NCBI GenBank assembly: GCA_937899895.1
Contig: CALBQR010000022.1
Location: 1-40,731, forward strand
Direction: 5' to 3'
Length of the DNA: 40,731 nucleotides
Origin: an uncultured Alistipes sp.
GTDB taxonomy: Bacteria; Bacteroidota; Bacteroidia; Bacteroidales; Rikenellaceae
Part shown: positions 1 through 7,425 of the stretch, in pieces
Position numbering within the stretch: position 1 is the stretch's first letter
How the letters are laid out: every line of letters starts with the position of its first letter
The notes under the pieces: generated by a model
The model's database searches: none
Told to the model about the DNA's origin: nothing
Seen by the model: the letters and a program-made list of their open reading frames with translations, nothing else
Translations under genes and position numbers: made by a program

Positions 1-1
1 T

Positions 2-1123
2 CAGTTGCGTGGTCGTGCGGGTCGTCAGGGTGATCCGGGTTCGTCGCAGTTCTTCGTTTCGTTGGAGGATGATCTGATGCGTCTGTTTGGCTCGGAGCGT
101 ATCGCTTCGATGATGGATCGTATGGGCGTTCAGGAGGGCGAGGTTATTCAGGCTTCGATGATGTCGAAGGCTATCGAGCGTGCTCAGAAGAAGGTCGAGG
201 AGAATAACTTCGGTATTCGTAAGCGTCTGTTGGAGTATGACGATGTGATGAACTCGCAGCGTGAGGTTATCTACACTCGCCGTCGCCACGCGCTGTATGG
301 CGAGCGTATCGATATCGACCTGAATAATATTATGGTCGATTTCGCGCAGTCGTTTGTTGAGAGTAACAACGGTGTCGATTTCGAGGACTTTGGTATCGAG
401 TTGATTCGTCAGGTTGCGATCCGTCCTTCGTTCGATGAGAAGACCTATCAGTCGGTTAAGTCGCAGGAGTTGGCCGAGCTGATTGTCAAGGATTTGCAGG
501 AGGCATATTCGCGCCGCACAAAGGCTATTGCCGATATCGTGGCTCCTGTTATGGAGCGCGTTTATGAGGATCGCAAGGATATGATGGACTCGCAGATTCT
601 CGTACCGCTGACAGATGGCACGTTGGGCTACCACGTATCGGTTAATGTTCAGCGTTGCAAGGATACGAATTGTGCCGAGATCTTCCGTATGTTTACCAAG
701 ATGGTGATGTTCACCACGATCGACGATAATTGGCGTGAGCACCTGCGCGAGATGGACGATCTGCGTCAGAGCGTGCAGAATGCGACTTACGAACAGAAAG
801 ACCCGTTGATGATCTATAAGTTCGAGTCGTTCGAGTTGTTCAGCAAGATGTTGGGTAAGATCAACCGTGAGGTTCTCGCAATTTTGAATAAGGCCTTTGT
901 CCCCGTTCGTGAGAACAATACACAGCCTCGTCAGCAGCATCGTCCCAAGGTGGATGTTAATAAGTTGCAGGCATCGCGTATGCAGGCAGCTGCGCAGGCC
1001 GGTGCAGGCGATAAGAGCAAGCCCTCACCCGTGCAGGTTGAGAAGAAGGTGGGCCGTAATGAGCCTTGCCCCTGCGGTTCGGGTAAGAAGTATAAGCAGT
1101 GCCACGGCCGCTTCGAGAAGTAG
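2..1123 (+). CDS. secA: SecA preprotein translocase ATPase, C-terminal part (5' end outside window)
   Basis: This is the last 374 or so codons of SecA, the ATPase that pushes unfolded preproteins through SecYEG. The reading frame is open from the first bases, so the start lies upstream of the window. The fragment opens inside the helicase-type motor with the motif RGRAGRQGDPGSS (motif VI, with the arginine finger). It continues through the helical scaffold and wing domains and ends in the zinc-binding SEC-C motif (CPCGSGKKYKQCH), which contacts SecB or the ribosome in other bacteria. A Gln/Pro/Ala-rich linker separates the scaffold from SEC-C. A strong terminator follows 22 bases after the stop. 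SecG, another part of the same machine, is encoded at 9756. Identity is certain; only the missing N-terminal part cannot be assessed. Confidence 0.97.
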   Translation, partial: QLRGRAGRQGDPGSSQFFVSLEDDLMRLFGSERIASMMDRMGVQEGEVIQASMMSKAIERAQKKVEENNFGIRKRLLEYDDVMNSQREVIYTRRRHALYGERIDIDLNNIMVDFAQSFVESNNGVDFEDFGIELIRQVAIRPSFDEKTYQSVKSQELAELIVKDLQEAYSRRTKAIADIVAPVMERVYEDRKDMMDSQILVPLTDGTLGYHVSVNVQRCKDTNCAEIFRMFTKMVMFTTIDDNWREHLREMDDLRQSVQNATYEQKDPLMIYKFESFELFSKMLGKINREVLAILNKAFVPVRENNTQPRQQHRPKVDVNKLQASRMQAAAQAGAGDKSKPSPVQVEKKVGRNEPCPCGSGKKYKQCHGRFEK

Positions 1124-1145
1124 GCGAGCATTAGCGCAGAATGAG

Positions 1146-1177
1146 AATCGGGGCACCGTAAGGTGCCCCGATTTTTG
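1146..1177 (+). terminator. Intrinsic terminator of secA
   Basis: A perfect 12-bp stem (1146-1157 with 1162-1173) closes a GTAA tetraloop, and the 3' arm runs straight into a T tract. It sits between the convergent secA and alkyltransferase genes. Confidence 0.93.
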
Positions 1178-1183
1178 TTGTGC

Positions 1184-1729
1184 CTATTTTGAGGATCTCT
1201 CCCAATCAATCATTGCCCGCTTACGCTCTTCGCCCCAACAAAAACGCCCAATTTCGCCACGACTGCGCACAATTCGGTGGCAGGGAATAATCCATCCGAT
1301 TTGATTTGATGCAACGGCCGATGCGACAGCTCGCACCGCACCTCGCGCCAATCCGCAACGCTCGGTTAATTCTCCGTATGTCAGGCAGATGCCTTTCTCG
1401 GTATAGAGTAGTCGCTGCCATATATTATAGCGAAATTCGCTCCCTTCTACCTCTAAAATCAGGTCGCTGATACGTCCTTGAATCACGCGCTCGACAATCT
1501 GCTCGGCCTGCTTGTCGTCGCGTTTGTAGCTGATAGCAGCAAATTGATTTTGCAAACTCTTTATGGTTGTCGGCTCGTCATCATCACAGAACCATAGTGC
1601 GCATATTGCCGCACCATTTCGAGCCACAACGGCTTGCCCGAATGGTGTCTGCGCAAATCCATAGACCAGCTCTTCGATTGGTTGCGAGTTGGTGCGCTGT
1701 ATCAGTATCGGTGGCTGAATAGGGGTCAT
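1184..1729 (-). CDS. ogt: Methylated-DNA--[protein]-cysteine S-methyltransferase (Ogt/AdaC type)
   Basis: Suicide DNA repair protein that moves the methyl group from O6-methylguanine to its own cysteine. The 181-residue protein has the family layout: a divergent N-terminal domain (about residues 1-95), then the DNA-binding active-site domain. The latter shows the YGEL turn, the AVRAVASAVASN recognition-helix segment and the active-site motif IPCHR, with nucleophile Cys150. A GRFCWG segment stands where most relatives have a Tyr-Arg-Trp-Gly motif. There is no AraC or Ada phosphotriester domain, so this is a stand-alone repair enzyme, not the adaptive-response regulator. It converges on secA and has its own -7 box a few bases upstream. 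Transferase identity is clear; whether Ogt or AdaC is the better name cannot be decided by eye. Confidence 0.9.
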   Translation of the reverse strand: MTPIQPPILIQRTNSQPIEELVYGFAQTPFGQAVVARNGAAICALWFCDDDEPTTIKSLQNQFAAISYKRDDKQAEQIVERVIQGRISDLILEVEGSEFRYNIWQRLLYTEKGICLTYGELTERCGLARGAVRAVASAVASNQIGWIIPCHRIVRSRGEIGRFCWGEERKRAMIDWERSSK

Positions 1730-1735
1730 AATTTA

Positions 1736-1743
1736 CAAATTTA
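1736..1743 (-). promoter_or_regulatory. Putative -7 box for the alkyltransferase gene
   Basis: On the minus strand this reads TAAATTTG, matching the Bacteroidota TAnnTTTG box, with the start codon only 7 bases beyond it. No good -33 element is visible, so the leader would be nearly absent and the call is tentative. Confidence 0.35.
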
Positions 1744-1786
1744 CATATTTCCGCGCGAATGAGTGCGCGACTTCGGCGAAAATTAT

Positions 1787-1794
1787 TAATTTTG
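1787..1794 (+). promoter_or_regulatory. Putative -7 box for rfbC
   Basis: TAATTTTG matches the Bacteroidota TAnnTTTG consensus and lies 22 bases before the rfbC start. The -33 region is poor. Confidence 0.45.
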
Positions 1795-1816
1795 TACTAT
1801 TGCAAATGAAAGAGTA

Positions 1817-2362
1817 ATGAATTTCAAATTTTCATACACCCCGATTGAGGGGCTTGTCGTGATCGAGCCGCGAGTATTCGGCGACGAGCGCGGCTATTTT
1901 ATGGAGACATTTCGCGAGAGCGACTATGCCGAGGCGGGGATCCTGACTCGCTTTGTGCAGGAGAATGAGTCGATGTCGGCGCGCGGTGTCCTGCGAGGTC
2001 TGCATTTTCAGCGTACCGAGCCGCAGGCGAAGTTGGTACGCGCAGTGAGTGGGGCTTTGCTTGATGTCGCTGTCGATCTGCGCGAGGGTAGTGCGACGTA
2101 TGGAAAGTGGCACGCAGAGTTGCTCTCGGCTGCAAATCATCTTCAGATGTTTATTCCGGAGGGCTTTGCGCACGGCTTCCTTGCGTTGGAGGATGGCACT
2201 CGATTGAGCTATAAATGTAGCCGTTACTATGCGCCGTACGACGAGGCGGGTATCGTTTGGAACGATCCGACATTGGCAATTGATTGGCAATTGGAACGAT
2301 GGGGTATCGAGCCGTCGCAACTGATTATTTCGGAGAAGGATAGCAAACTCCCCAATTTGTAA
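1817..2362 (+). CDS. rfbC: dTDP-4-dehydrorhamnose 3,5-epimerase
   Basis: Cytoplasmic cupin-fold epimerase that converts dTDP-4-dehydro-6-deoxyglucose to the L-lyxo isomer, third step of dTDP-L-rhamnose synthesis for surface polysaccharide. The 181-residue length is typical. The sequence shows the RGLHFQ motif carrying catalytic His63, Lys72 in the following strand, PEGFAHGF around residues 114-121 and the SYKCSRYYAP segment with the catalytic-tyrosine region. Its pathway partners RfbA, RfbB and RfbD are not next to it: the neighbours are a DNA repair gene and a phosphate transporter, so this is a stand-alone copy with its own promoter and terminator. A relative with a different sugar nucleotide substrate is possible, but the active-site residues fit the standard enzyme. 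Confidence 0.93.
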   Translation: MNFKFSYTPIEGLVVIEPRVFGDERGYFMETFRESDYAEAGILTRFVQENESMSARGVLRGLHFQRTEPQAKLVRAVSGALLDVAVDLREGSATYGKWHAELLSAANHLQMFIPEGFAHGFLALEDGTRLSYKCSRYYAPYDEAGIVWNDPTLAIDWQLERWGIEPSQLIISEKDSKLPNL

Positions 2363-2387
2363 AACAGTGCGCAACATTCTATAAATT

Positions 2388-2423
2388 AAAAGCGGAGTCC
2401 CATTGATTGGAACTCCGCTTTTT
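2388..2423. terminator. Bidirectional terminator between rfbC and the phosphate transporter
   Basis: An A/T-flanked stem (aaaagcggagtcc with ggaactccgctttt, one bulged base) lies in the convergent gap. It has T-rich tails on both strands, so it can serve rfbC on plus and the transporter on minus. Confidence 0.85.
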
Positions 2424-2444
2424 CGTGCACTGTGCGCCCTTGAA

Positions 2445-4658
2445 CTATTTGTTCTCTTGGTGTTCAAGGAAGTAACGCTGCGATTTGAGCAGGTTACGCG
2501 ACTGCAAGACGAGGGTCTTGGTCTCGTTCAGAATGTTCAGATAGAGCATACTCGAACGGGTGCTTGTCTCCTTGTTCTTGATTCGCTTCAACTGGCGCTT
2601 GATAGCCTCGGCAATCGACTCGAAGAGGCGGTCGCGCTGCTCCAAAACCTGATCAATATCCTTGAAATCGTTGTTCTTCAACATCTGGTTGATGTGGCGA
2701 TAGATCGACTCAACCTCATCGTTGATGTGCATCAGATCCTCGATCTGCTCTTTGGTCATACCCTCGTGGTTGTTGTCGATATGATCGAAGCAGGGACGGG
2801 TGATATGTACCAACGCCTTGGTTGCCTCGCTCAAATAATCAACCACCTGCACGTAATAGTGTGCGGTGTCGATATCGCTGTCCTGCAACTTCTGCAACGT
2901 GGGCAGTACCTGATATTTGCGCTCGCGCGAGAGATAGAACAGATCGTTCGACTCCTTAACCATTTCGCGCAACACCTTACGATTCTCCTTGAAAACAGCG
3001 ATCAACGTACGGTCGTAGATCTTTGTAATGCGCTCCATTGTGCCGCAAACCTCCTCGATGCACTGCTGCAATACGTTGTCGGCCTTAACCTCTTTGAGTT
3101 GCTCGGCGGGAGCCTTCTCTTCCTTCTTGCTCTTGATGTTGCTATGAATCAGCATATAACCGCACAAAATCGAGATGGCAATTGTTGCTACGGTTCCGCC
3201 ATAGATCAGAGCCAAACCAACCACCAACGCGATGAGGAATGCGCCCAAACCCGTTACGAACCAACCTGCGACAACGGTCATTACACCCGTAATGCGATAT
3301 ACTGCGCTCTCACGACCCCAAGCGCGGTCAGCCAGCGACGAACCCATTGCCACCATAAAGGTTACGTAGGTAGTCGAGAGTGGCAGCTTCAACGATGTAG
3401 CCACCGAGATCAAGGCTGCTGCGGTCGTCAGATTGACCGTTGCGCGGATCAGGTCATACTGCGCATTGCCGCGCTCTTCGTCAGTCAGCGGAGCAAAGCG
3501 GTGCTCAATGCCGTTCTTCATCTTAATGGGAATAACGCGCTCATACCAGTTGTTGATACCGAGTACCGTACGGACGATCGTACGCGAGAATGCCGATGAA
3601 CCGAAACGCTGCTCCTCCTCATTCTGACTTGCAAGTTTGAGCTCTGTTTCCGATACATTCATCGACTTTTTCGAGAGCCACAACGTTGCAACCATAATCA
3701 GACCAGCAGCAACCAAAATGCTGAAATTGGCGGGAACTGACTCCTTCAAACCATTCATCAGCATCTGAGTATCACCCGAAATACGAGCCATCTGGTACGA
3801 ATCGTAACCTGCGATAGGTACACCGATAAAGTTCACAAGGTCGTTACCTGCGAATGCCAACGCAAGCGCGAAAGTGCCAGCCAAGATGGTGATTTTCAAA
3901 ATGTTTACATTTAGACGCTGCAATATCCACAGAATAGCACTGCATACTGCCCAAGTAATCAGCAGAGCGATTGCCATATTGTCGGTTACGTAAGCAATAA
4001 AAGCTGTACCTGCCAACGGAGCTTTAAGACCTTTGAATACAGCGAAATATACGATCGAAGCCAGTGAAACGCCGCACCACAATGCACCCCAATTGCGGAA
4101 AATCTTATGGTAACGGAATGTGAAGATCAGTCGCGAGATATACATCACAATCATACCGCAAGTGAAAGCCAACACAACCGACAACAGAATTGCAGCGATG
4201 ATACCCAGTGCGCGGTCCGAGTTGATATACTCGCCCAAGTTGGCCAATGTGATATCGGGATTGCTTGCGATCTTGAAGATCGAAACTGCAATAGCCGAAC
4301 CCAACAAGCAGAAGATCAGCGATACGGTTGTTGAAGTAGGCAGACCCCAAGTGTTGTACAAGTCGAGCAGAATGATGTTAGCGAACATCACGCCCAGATA
4401 CAACATCATCACCTCGTGGAACGTGAAGAGCGAGGGGTCGAACATACCGCTTCGAGCAACCTCCATCATACCGCTCGACGTTACGGCACCGATGATGATA
4501 CCGATTGACGCAACGAGCAGAATTACCTTTTTGGGAGCAGCTTTCGAGCCGATTGCTGAATTAAGGAAGTTAACGGCGTCATTGGTTACGCCGACGAATA
4601 GACCCGCCACGGCCAGAATGCCGAGGACGATTACAATAAACGTGTAAATTGCGCTCAT
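2445..4658 (-). CDS. pit: Inorganic phosphate transporter, PiT family, with C-terminal PhoU-like domain
   Basis: Inner-membrane permease of the PiT family, which takes up phosphate, often as a metal-phosphate complex, driven by ion symport. Of its 737 residues the first 510 hold the membrane core. The two inverted-repeat family signatures are visible: GVTNDAVNF at residues 23-31 and AGNDLVNFIGVP at 270-281. A second PiT half follows (about 405-505). Residues 525-735 form a charged helical PhoU/DUF47-like domain, predicted cytoplasmic, that in relatives is a separate regulatory protein. This fusion is usual in Bacteroidales. The gene has its own near-consensus promoter and a terminator after it, so it is probably a single-gene unit. 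Cation specificity (proton or sodium) cannot be read from sequence. Confidence 0.93.
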   Translation of the reverse strand: MSAIYTFIVIVLGILAVAGLFVGVTNDAVNFLNSAIGSKAAPKKVILLVASIGIIIGAVTSSGMMEVARSGMFDPSLFTFHEVMMLYLGVMFANIILLDLYNTWGLPTSTTVSLIFCLLGSAIAVSIFKIASNPDITLANLGEYINSDRALGIIAAILLSVVLAFTCGMIVMYISRLIFTFRYHKIFRNWGALWCGVSLASIVYFAVFKGLKAPLAGTAFIAYVTDNMAIALLITWAVCSAILWILQRLNVNILKITILAGTFALALAFAGNDLVNFIGVPIAGYDSYQMARISGDTQMLMNGLKESVPANFSILVAAGLIMVATLWLSKKSMNVSETELKLASQNEEEQRFGSSAFSRTIVRTVLGINNWYERVIPIKMKNGIEHRFAPLTDEERGNAQYDLIRATVNLTTAAALISVATSLKLPLSTTYVTFMVAMGSSLADRAWGRESAVYRITGVMTVVAGWFVTGLGAFLIALVVGLALIYGGTVATIAISILCGYMLIHSNIKSKKEEKAPAEQLKEVKADNVLQQCIEEVCGTMERITKIYDRTLIAVFKENRKVLREMVKESNDLFYLSRERKYQVLPTLQKLQDSDIDTAHYYVQVVDYLSEATKALVHITRPCFDHIDNNHEGMTKEQIEDLMHINDEVESIYRHINQMLKNNDFKDIDQVLEQRDRLFESIAEAIKRQLKRIKNKETSTRSSMLYLNILNETKTLVLQSRNLLKSQRYFLEHQENK

Positions 4659-4730
4659 TATTAATATATGTGAGTTTCTAAATTTACGTTTAGGTTGATT
4701 ACGGCATACAATATCGCGCCAAAATCGCTA

Positions 4731-4761
4731 CAAAAATACGTTTTTAATTGACTATTTCAAA
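4731..4761 (-). promoter_or_regulatory. Bacteroidota-type promoter for the phosphate transporter
   Basis: On the minus strand a -33 element TTTG (4758-4761) is followed after 19 bases by TATTTTTG (4731-4738), an exact TTTG-N19-TAnnTTTG match. The predicted leader is about 65 nt. The rest of the 4659-4857 gap is A/T-rich with no other structure that I can see. Confidence 0.7.
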
Positions 4762-4857
4762 TAGTTTTTCTCAAAATTTACAACTCGATTTTACTTTTTA
4801 GCCACTGCTTTTTACGCTATTGTTTGTGTTGGTTTTACATAGTGATAGAATTATGTC

Positions 4858-4891
4858 AAAAAAGGCCGTATCTCCATTGCGAGATACGGCC
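4858..4891 (-). terminator. Intrinsic terminator of the arginine decarboxylase gene
   Basis: A perfect 11-bp stem (4864-4874 with 4881-4891) with a 6-base loop. On the minus strand it is followed by six T residues. Confidence 0.93.
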
Positions 4892-4913
4892 GTAATTAGT
4901 TTGTGTCGATCGT

Positions 4914-6305
4914 TTAGTAACCCAGAATTCGCATCATCGAGCGATAACTCTGCTCCTTTGCGAACAGTCGGGTGTAATACTCGCCATTGGTGTCGCGGTC
5001 GATAATGATGTGCTTCGGCGCAGGCATCAGGCAGTGCTGAATACCGCCGAAACCACCGAGCGACTCCTGATAAGCTCCCGTGTGGAAGAAGCCGATATAT
5101 TGTGGCTCGTTGTCGGTGAGCTTGGGAAGGAAGATAGCGTTGGTATGCGACTCGCCATTGTAGTAGTCTTCGCTATCGCAGGTCAGACCTCCGAGATGCA
5201 CACGCTGATACTCCTTGTCCCAATTATTGATTGCGAGCATAATGTATCGCTGCTTGATGCCCCACGTATCGGGCAGGGTAGTGATGAACGAGCTGTCGAT
5301 CATATACCAGAACTCGCGATCGTTCTGCTGCTTCTGATTGACGATCGAGTAGAGCACCGCGCCACTCTCACCAACGGTGAACGAACCGAACTCGGTGAAG
5401 ATGTTGGGTTCCTCTACGCCATTCTCGTTGCAGGAGTGCTTGATCTGTGCAACGATCTCTTCGGCCAGATACTCATACTCGTACTCAAAGTTGAGTGAGT
5501 TTTTGATCGGGAAACCGCCGCCGATATTCAGACTATCCAAGTCGGGGCACACCTTCTTCAACTCGCAATAGACGCTGATACACTTGCGCAACTCATTCCA
5601 ATAGTATGCCGTGTCCTTAATACCCGTATTGATGAAGAAGTGCAGCATTTTGAGCTTAAACTTCTTGTTGTGCTTGATCTTCTGCTTGTAGAAATCGATG
5701 ATGTCGTTGTAGCGAATACCCAGACGCGAGGTATAGAAATCGAACTTCGGTTCCTCCTCCGATGCGATGCGGATACCAACCTTGCAACTCTTCTCGATTA
5801 CATCGGTGAACAGATCAATCTCCTCTTTGTTGTCGATTACGGGGATGGTGTTCGTAAAGCCCGAATTGATCAACGAAGCGATGTTCTCCACATATTGAGG
5901 GCGCTTGAAACCGTTGCAAATGATGTAGCGATCCTTGTCGATCACGCCACTATCATACAGTGCTTTAATGATATGGATATCATACGCCGACGATGTTTCG
6001 AGGTGGATATCGTTTTTGAGAGCCTCCTCCAATACAAACGAAAAGTGCGATGACTTGGTACAATAACAATAGTTGTAGCTACCCTGGTAATCTACTTTTG
6101 CCATTGCAACATTGAAAAGACGCTTCGCGCGATTGATCTGCGATGAGATCTTTGGCAGGTAAGTAATTTTAAGCGGAGTACCATACTGCTTGATGATTTC
6201 CATCAGCGGAATGTCGTGAAAAAGGAGTTCGTTGTCCTCTACCGAGAACTCATCCTGCGGAAAGTCGAACGTCTGTTCGATGAGGTCGATGTACTTGTTT
6301 TTCAT
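4914..6305 (-). CDS. speA: Arginine decarboxylase, fold-III PLP enzyme (short Bacteroidota type)
   Basis: PLP-dependent decarboxylase of the alanine-racemase fold, most likely making agmatine from arginine at the head of polyamine synthesis. The 463-residue protein shows the PLP-binding lysine region (CYCTKSS, Lys84), the glycine-rich phosphate-binding loop NIGGGFP (262-264) and the late catalytic motif GGLTCDSED (Cys376, Asp377). It closely resembles the 460-470 residue proteins annotated as arginine decarboxylase in Flavobacteria. It is much shorter than the 630-residue SpeA, because the helical insertions are missing. Ornithine or another diamino acid is an alternative substrate, since the short family is little characterised. 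It is transcribed alone, diverging from the HU-domain gene across a 217-base gap that carries repeated half-sites. Confidence 0.8.
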   Translation of the reverse strand: MKNKYIDLIEQTFDFPQDEFSVEDNELLFHDIPLMEIIKQYGTPLKITYLPKISSQINRAKRLFNVAMAKVDYQGSYNYCYCTKSSHFSFVLEEALKNDIHLETSSAYDIHIIKALYDSGVIDKDRYIICNGFKRPQYVENIASLINSGFTNTIPVIDNKEEIDLFTDVIEKSCKVGIRIASEEEPKFDFYTSRLGIRYNDIIDFYKQKIKHNKKFKLKMLHFFINTGIKDTAYYWNELRKCISVYCELKKVCPDLDSLNIGGGFPIKNSLNFEYEYEYLAEEIVAQIKHSCNENGVEEPNIFTEFGSFTVGESGAVLYSIVNQKQQNDREFWYMIDSSFITTLPDTWGIKQRYIMLAINNWDKEYQRVHLGGLTCDSEDYYNGESHTNAIFLPKLTDNEPQYIGFFHTGAYQESLGGFGGIQHCLMPAPKHIIIDRDTNGEYYTRLFAKEQSYRSMMRILGY

Positions 6306-6319
6306 TTCGGGTTGTAAAT

Positions 6320-6327
6320 CAAAATTA
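6320..6327 (-). promoter_or_regulatory. Putative -7 box for the arginine decarboxylase gene
   Basis: The minus strand reads TAATTTTG, an exact TAnnTTTG. It lies 14 bases before the start, giving a very short leader, and no clear -33 element sits 19-21 bases upstream. One of the half-sites at 6338-6347 occupies that place instead. Confidence 0.4.
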
Positions 6328-6337
6328 AATCCGAGTG

Positions 6338-6407
6338 AGTTACTTTGTTAATTTTATGCCAAAGTAATCGAGTTACTTTTCGTCTTATTTTGAGATGCAA
6401 AGTAAAT
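6338..6407. repeat. Four alternating half-sites (AGTTACTTT-like) in the speA/HU intergenic region
   Basis: Four copies of a 9-10 base element lie in 70 bases with alternating orientation: AGTTACTTTG at 6338-6347 (plus), GATTACTTTG at 6360-6369 (minus), AGTTACTTTT at 6371-6380 (plus), ATTTACTTTG at 6398-6407 (minus). They form two inverted repeats centred about 35 bases apart, close to the decarboxylase start. The arrangement looks like an operator for a dimeric regulator. I do not recognise the motif, and each copy also resembles a degenerate -7 box. Confidence 0.5.
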
Positions 6408-6488
6408 GAATATTTTTCGTTTTTACTACCTTTTTGGTATATTTATTAAAAAAAGGTGCAAAAACATCGTATTCTGCGAAAAAAACAG

Positions 6489-6496
6489 TAATTTTG
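6489..6496 (+). promoter_or_regulatory. Putative -7 box for the HU-domain/secG operon
   Basis: TAATTTTG matches the Bacteroidota -7 consensus, 26 bases before the first gene of the operon. The -33 position is A-rich and does not match. Confidence 0.5.
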
Positions 6497-6522
6497 AGGG
6501 CTTTATTTAACGATGAATTAAG

Positions 6523-7395
6523 ATGATTTGTGAATATATAACCCAATATCTGTTGCTTAACAAGCGATTGGTTGTTCCTGGGCTGGGTGCATTTGTTGTG
6601 AATCCCGCCAATGGAGAGCTGATCTTTGTCGAGCTTTTGAAGCAGGACGATGGCGTTTTGATGCGCCAGCTGATGGCTGACGGTCTTTCGGCAATTGAGG
6701 CTGCAAATGTTATCGACCGTTTTGTCTTTGAGGTACGCCATCGCGTTGATAGCGGAGGAACGGCGATGCTGAATGGCATCGGTCGTTTGTCGAAGGCCGA
6801 AGATGGTCTTTATCGCTTCGAGTACGATCCCGAAGTTGGTCGTGAGATAGCAGTCCCTGCCGAAACGCCTGCGCCGATTGAGACACCTGCGCCGGAGATG
6901 GTCGCAGAGCCTGCTTTGGAGTCTGATACAACCGTTGAGACAGAGGCGGTTGCTGATGTAGCTCCTGCCGAGCCTGTCAAGCAGGTTGATGAGGAGCCTG
7001 CTGCCCCCGCAGAGAATATCGAGAAGTCGAAGCCTGCTGCCAATGTTGTAGCGGAGCCTGCCCCCCTGCCCAAATACGAACGCCCCATTATGGAGCCCGA
7101 ATCGTATGTCAAGGGTCTGCGCTATGGTAAGCCACAGCGTCCCTCGAAGGATGATATCCGCTATGTCGGTCATAGCACGGGTCGAGGTGTCGATAAGTTT
7201 GTGATTGTGGCAGTTGTGGCTGCTCTGTTGGCTATCGGTGCAATTGTTTATGGCTGGCTGTCGAGCCGCGAGCAGGAGGATATCTATGGCTACGATGAGC
7301 CGATCGAGCAGTTCGACGAGAGCCTGATGGCGGACCCCGCCGACGATCTCTCGGCAGATATGGCGGAAGATACCGCAACAGATGAAAGTAAATAA
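6523..7395 (+). CDS. Membrane-anchored CCDC81-type HU-domain protein (no SPOR domain)
   Basis: The N-terminal 105 residues resemble the paired HU/IHF-like domains of the Bacteroidota CCDC81 family. The first (about 1-50) carries the hallmark LNKRLVVPGLGAFVVNP; the second (55-103) carries VRHRVDSGGTAMLNGIGRL. A 100-residue Pro/Ala/Glu-rich linker follows, then a basic stretch, one membrane segment (about 225-246) and a 44-residue acidic tail. Predicted topology is HU domains in the cytoplasm and tail outside. In relatives the part after the membrane helix is a peptidoglycan-binding SPOR domain; here the tail is too short for one. Comparative-genomics work on this HU clade suggested a link between DNA and the envelope, but function is unproven. 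First gene of an operon with a sigma-54-type activator, lptE, a TPR gene and secG. Confidence 0.75.
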   Translation: MICEYITQYLLLNKRLVVPGLGAFVVNPANGELIFVELLKQDDGVLMRQLMADGLSAIEAANVIDRFVFEVRHRVDSGGTAMLNGIGRLSKAEDGLYRFEYDPEVGREIAVPAETPAPIETPAPEMVAEPALESDTTVETEAVADVAPAEPVKQVDEEPAAPAENIEKSKPAANVVAEPAPLPKYERPIMEPESYVKGLRYGKPQRPSKDDIRYVGHSTGRGVDKFVIVAVVAALLAIGAIVYGWLSSREQEDIYGYDEPIEQFDESLMADPADDLSADMAEDTATDESK

Positions 7396-7425
7396 CAGAC
7401 GAGGATAGTTTCAACCGAACGACTT

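Noticed and set aside
2108..2124. TGGCACG...TTGC resembling a sigma-54 -24/-12 promoter.
   Set aside because: The GG-to-GC spacing is 11 instead of 10 bases and it lies inside the rfbC coding sequence.
2403..3599. A 398-codon open frame on plus across the phosphate transporter gene.
   Set aside because: It is the antisense shadow of a gene with clear PiT motifs; its translation is low-complexity Leu/Gln/Asp-rich text without a domain. Similar long shadows oppose purL, parC, parE, the MFS gene, purA and argC.
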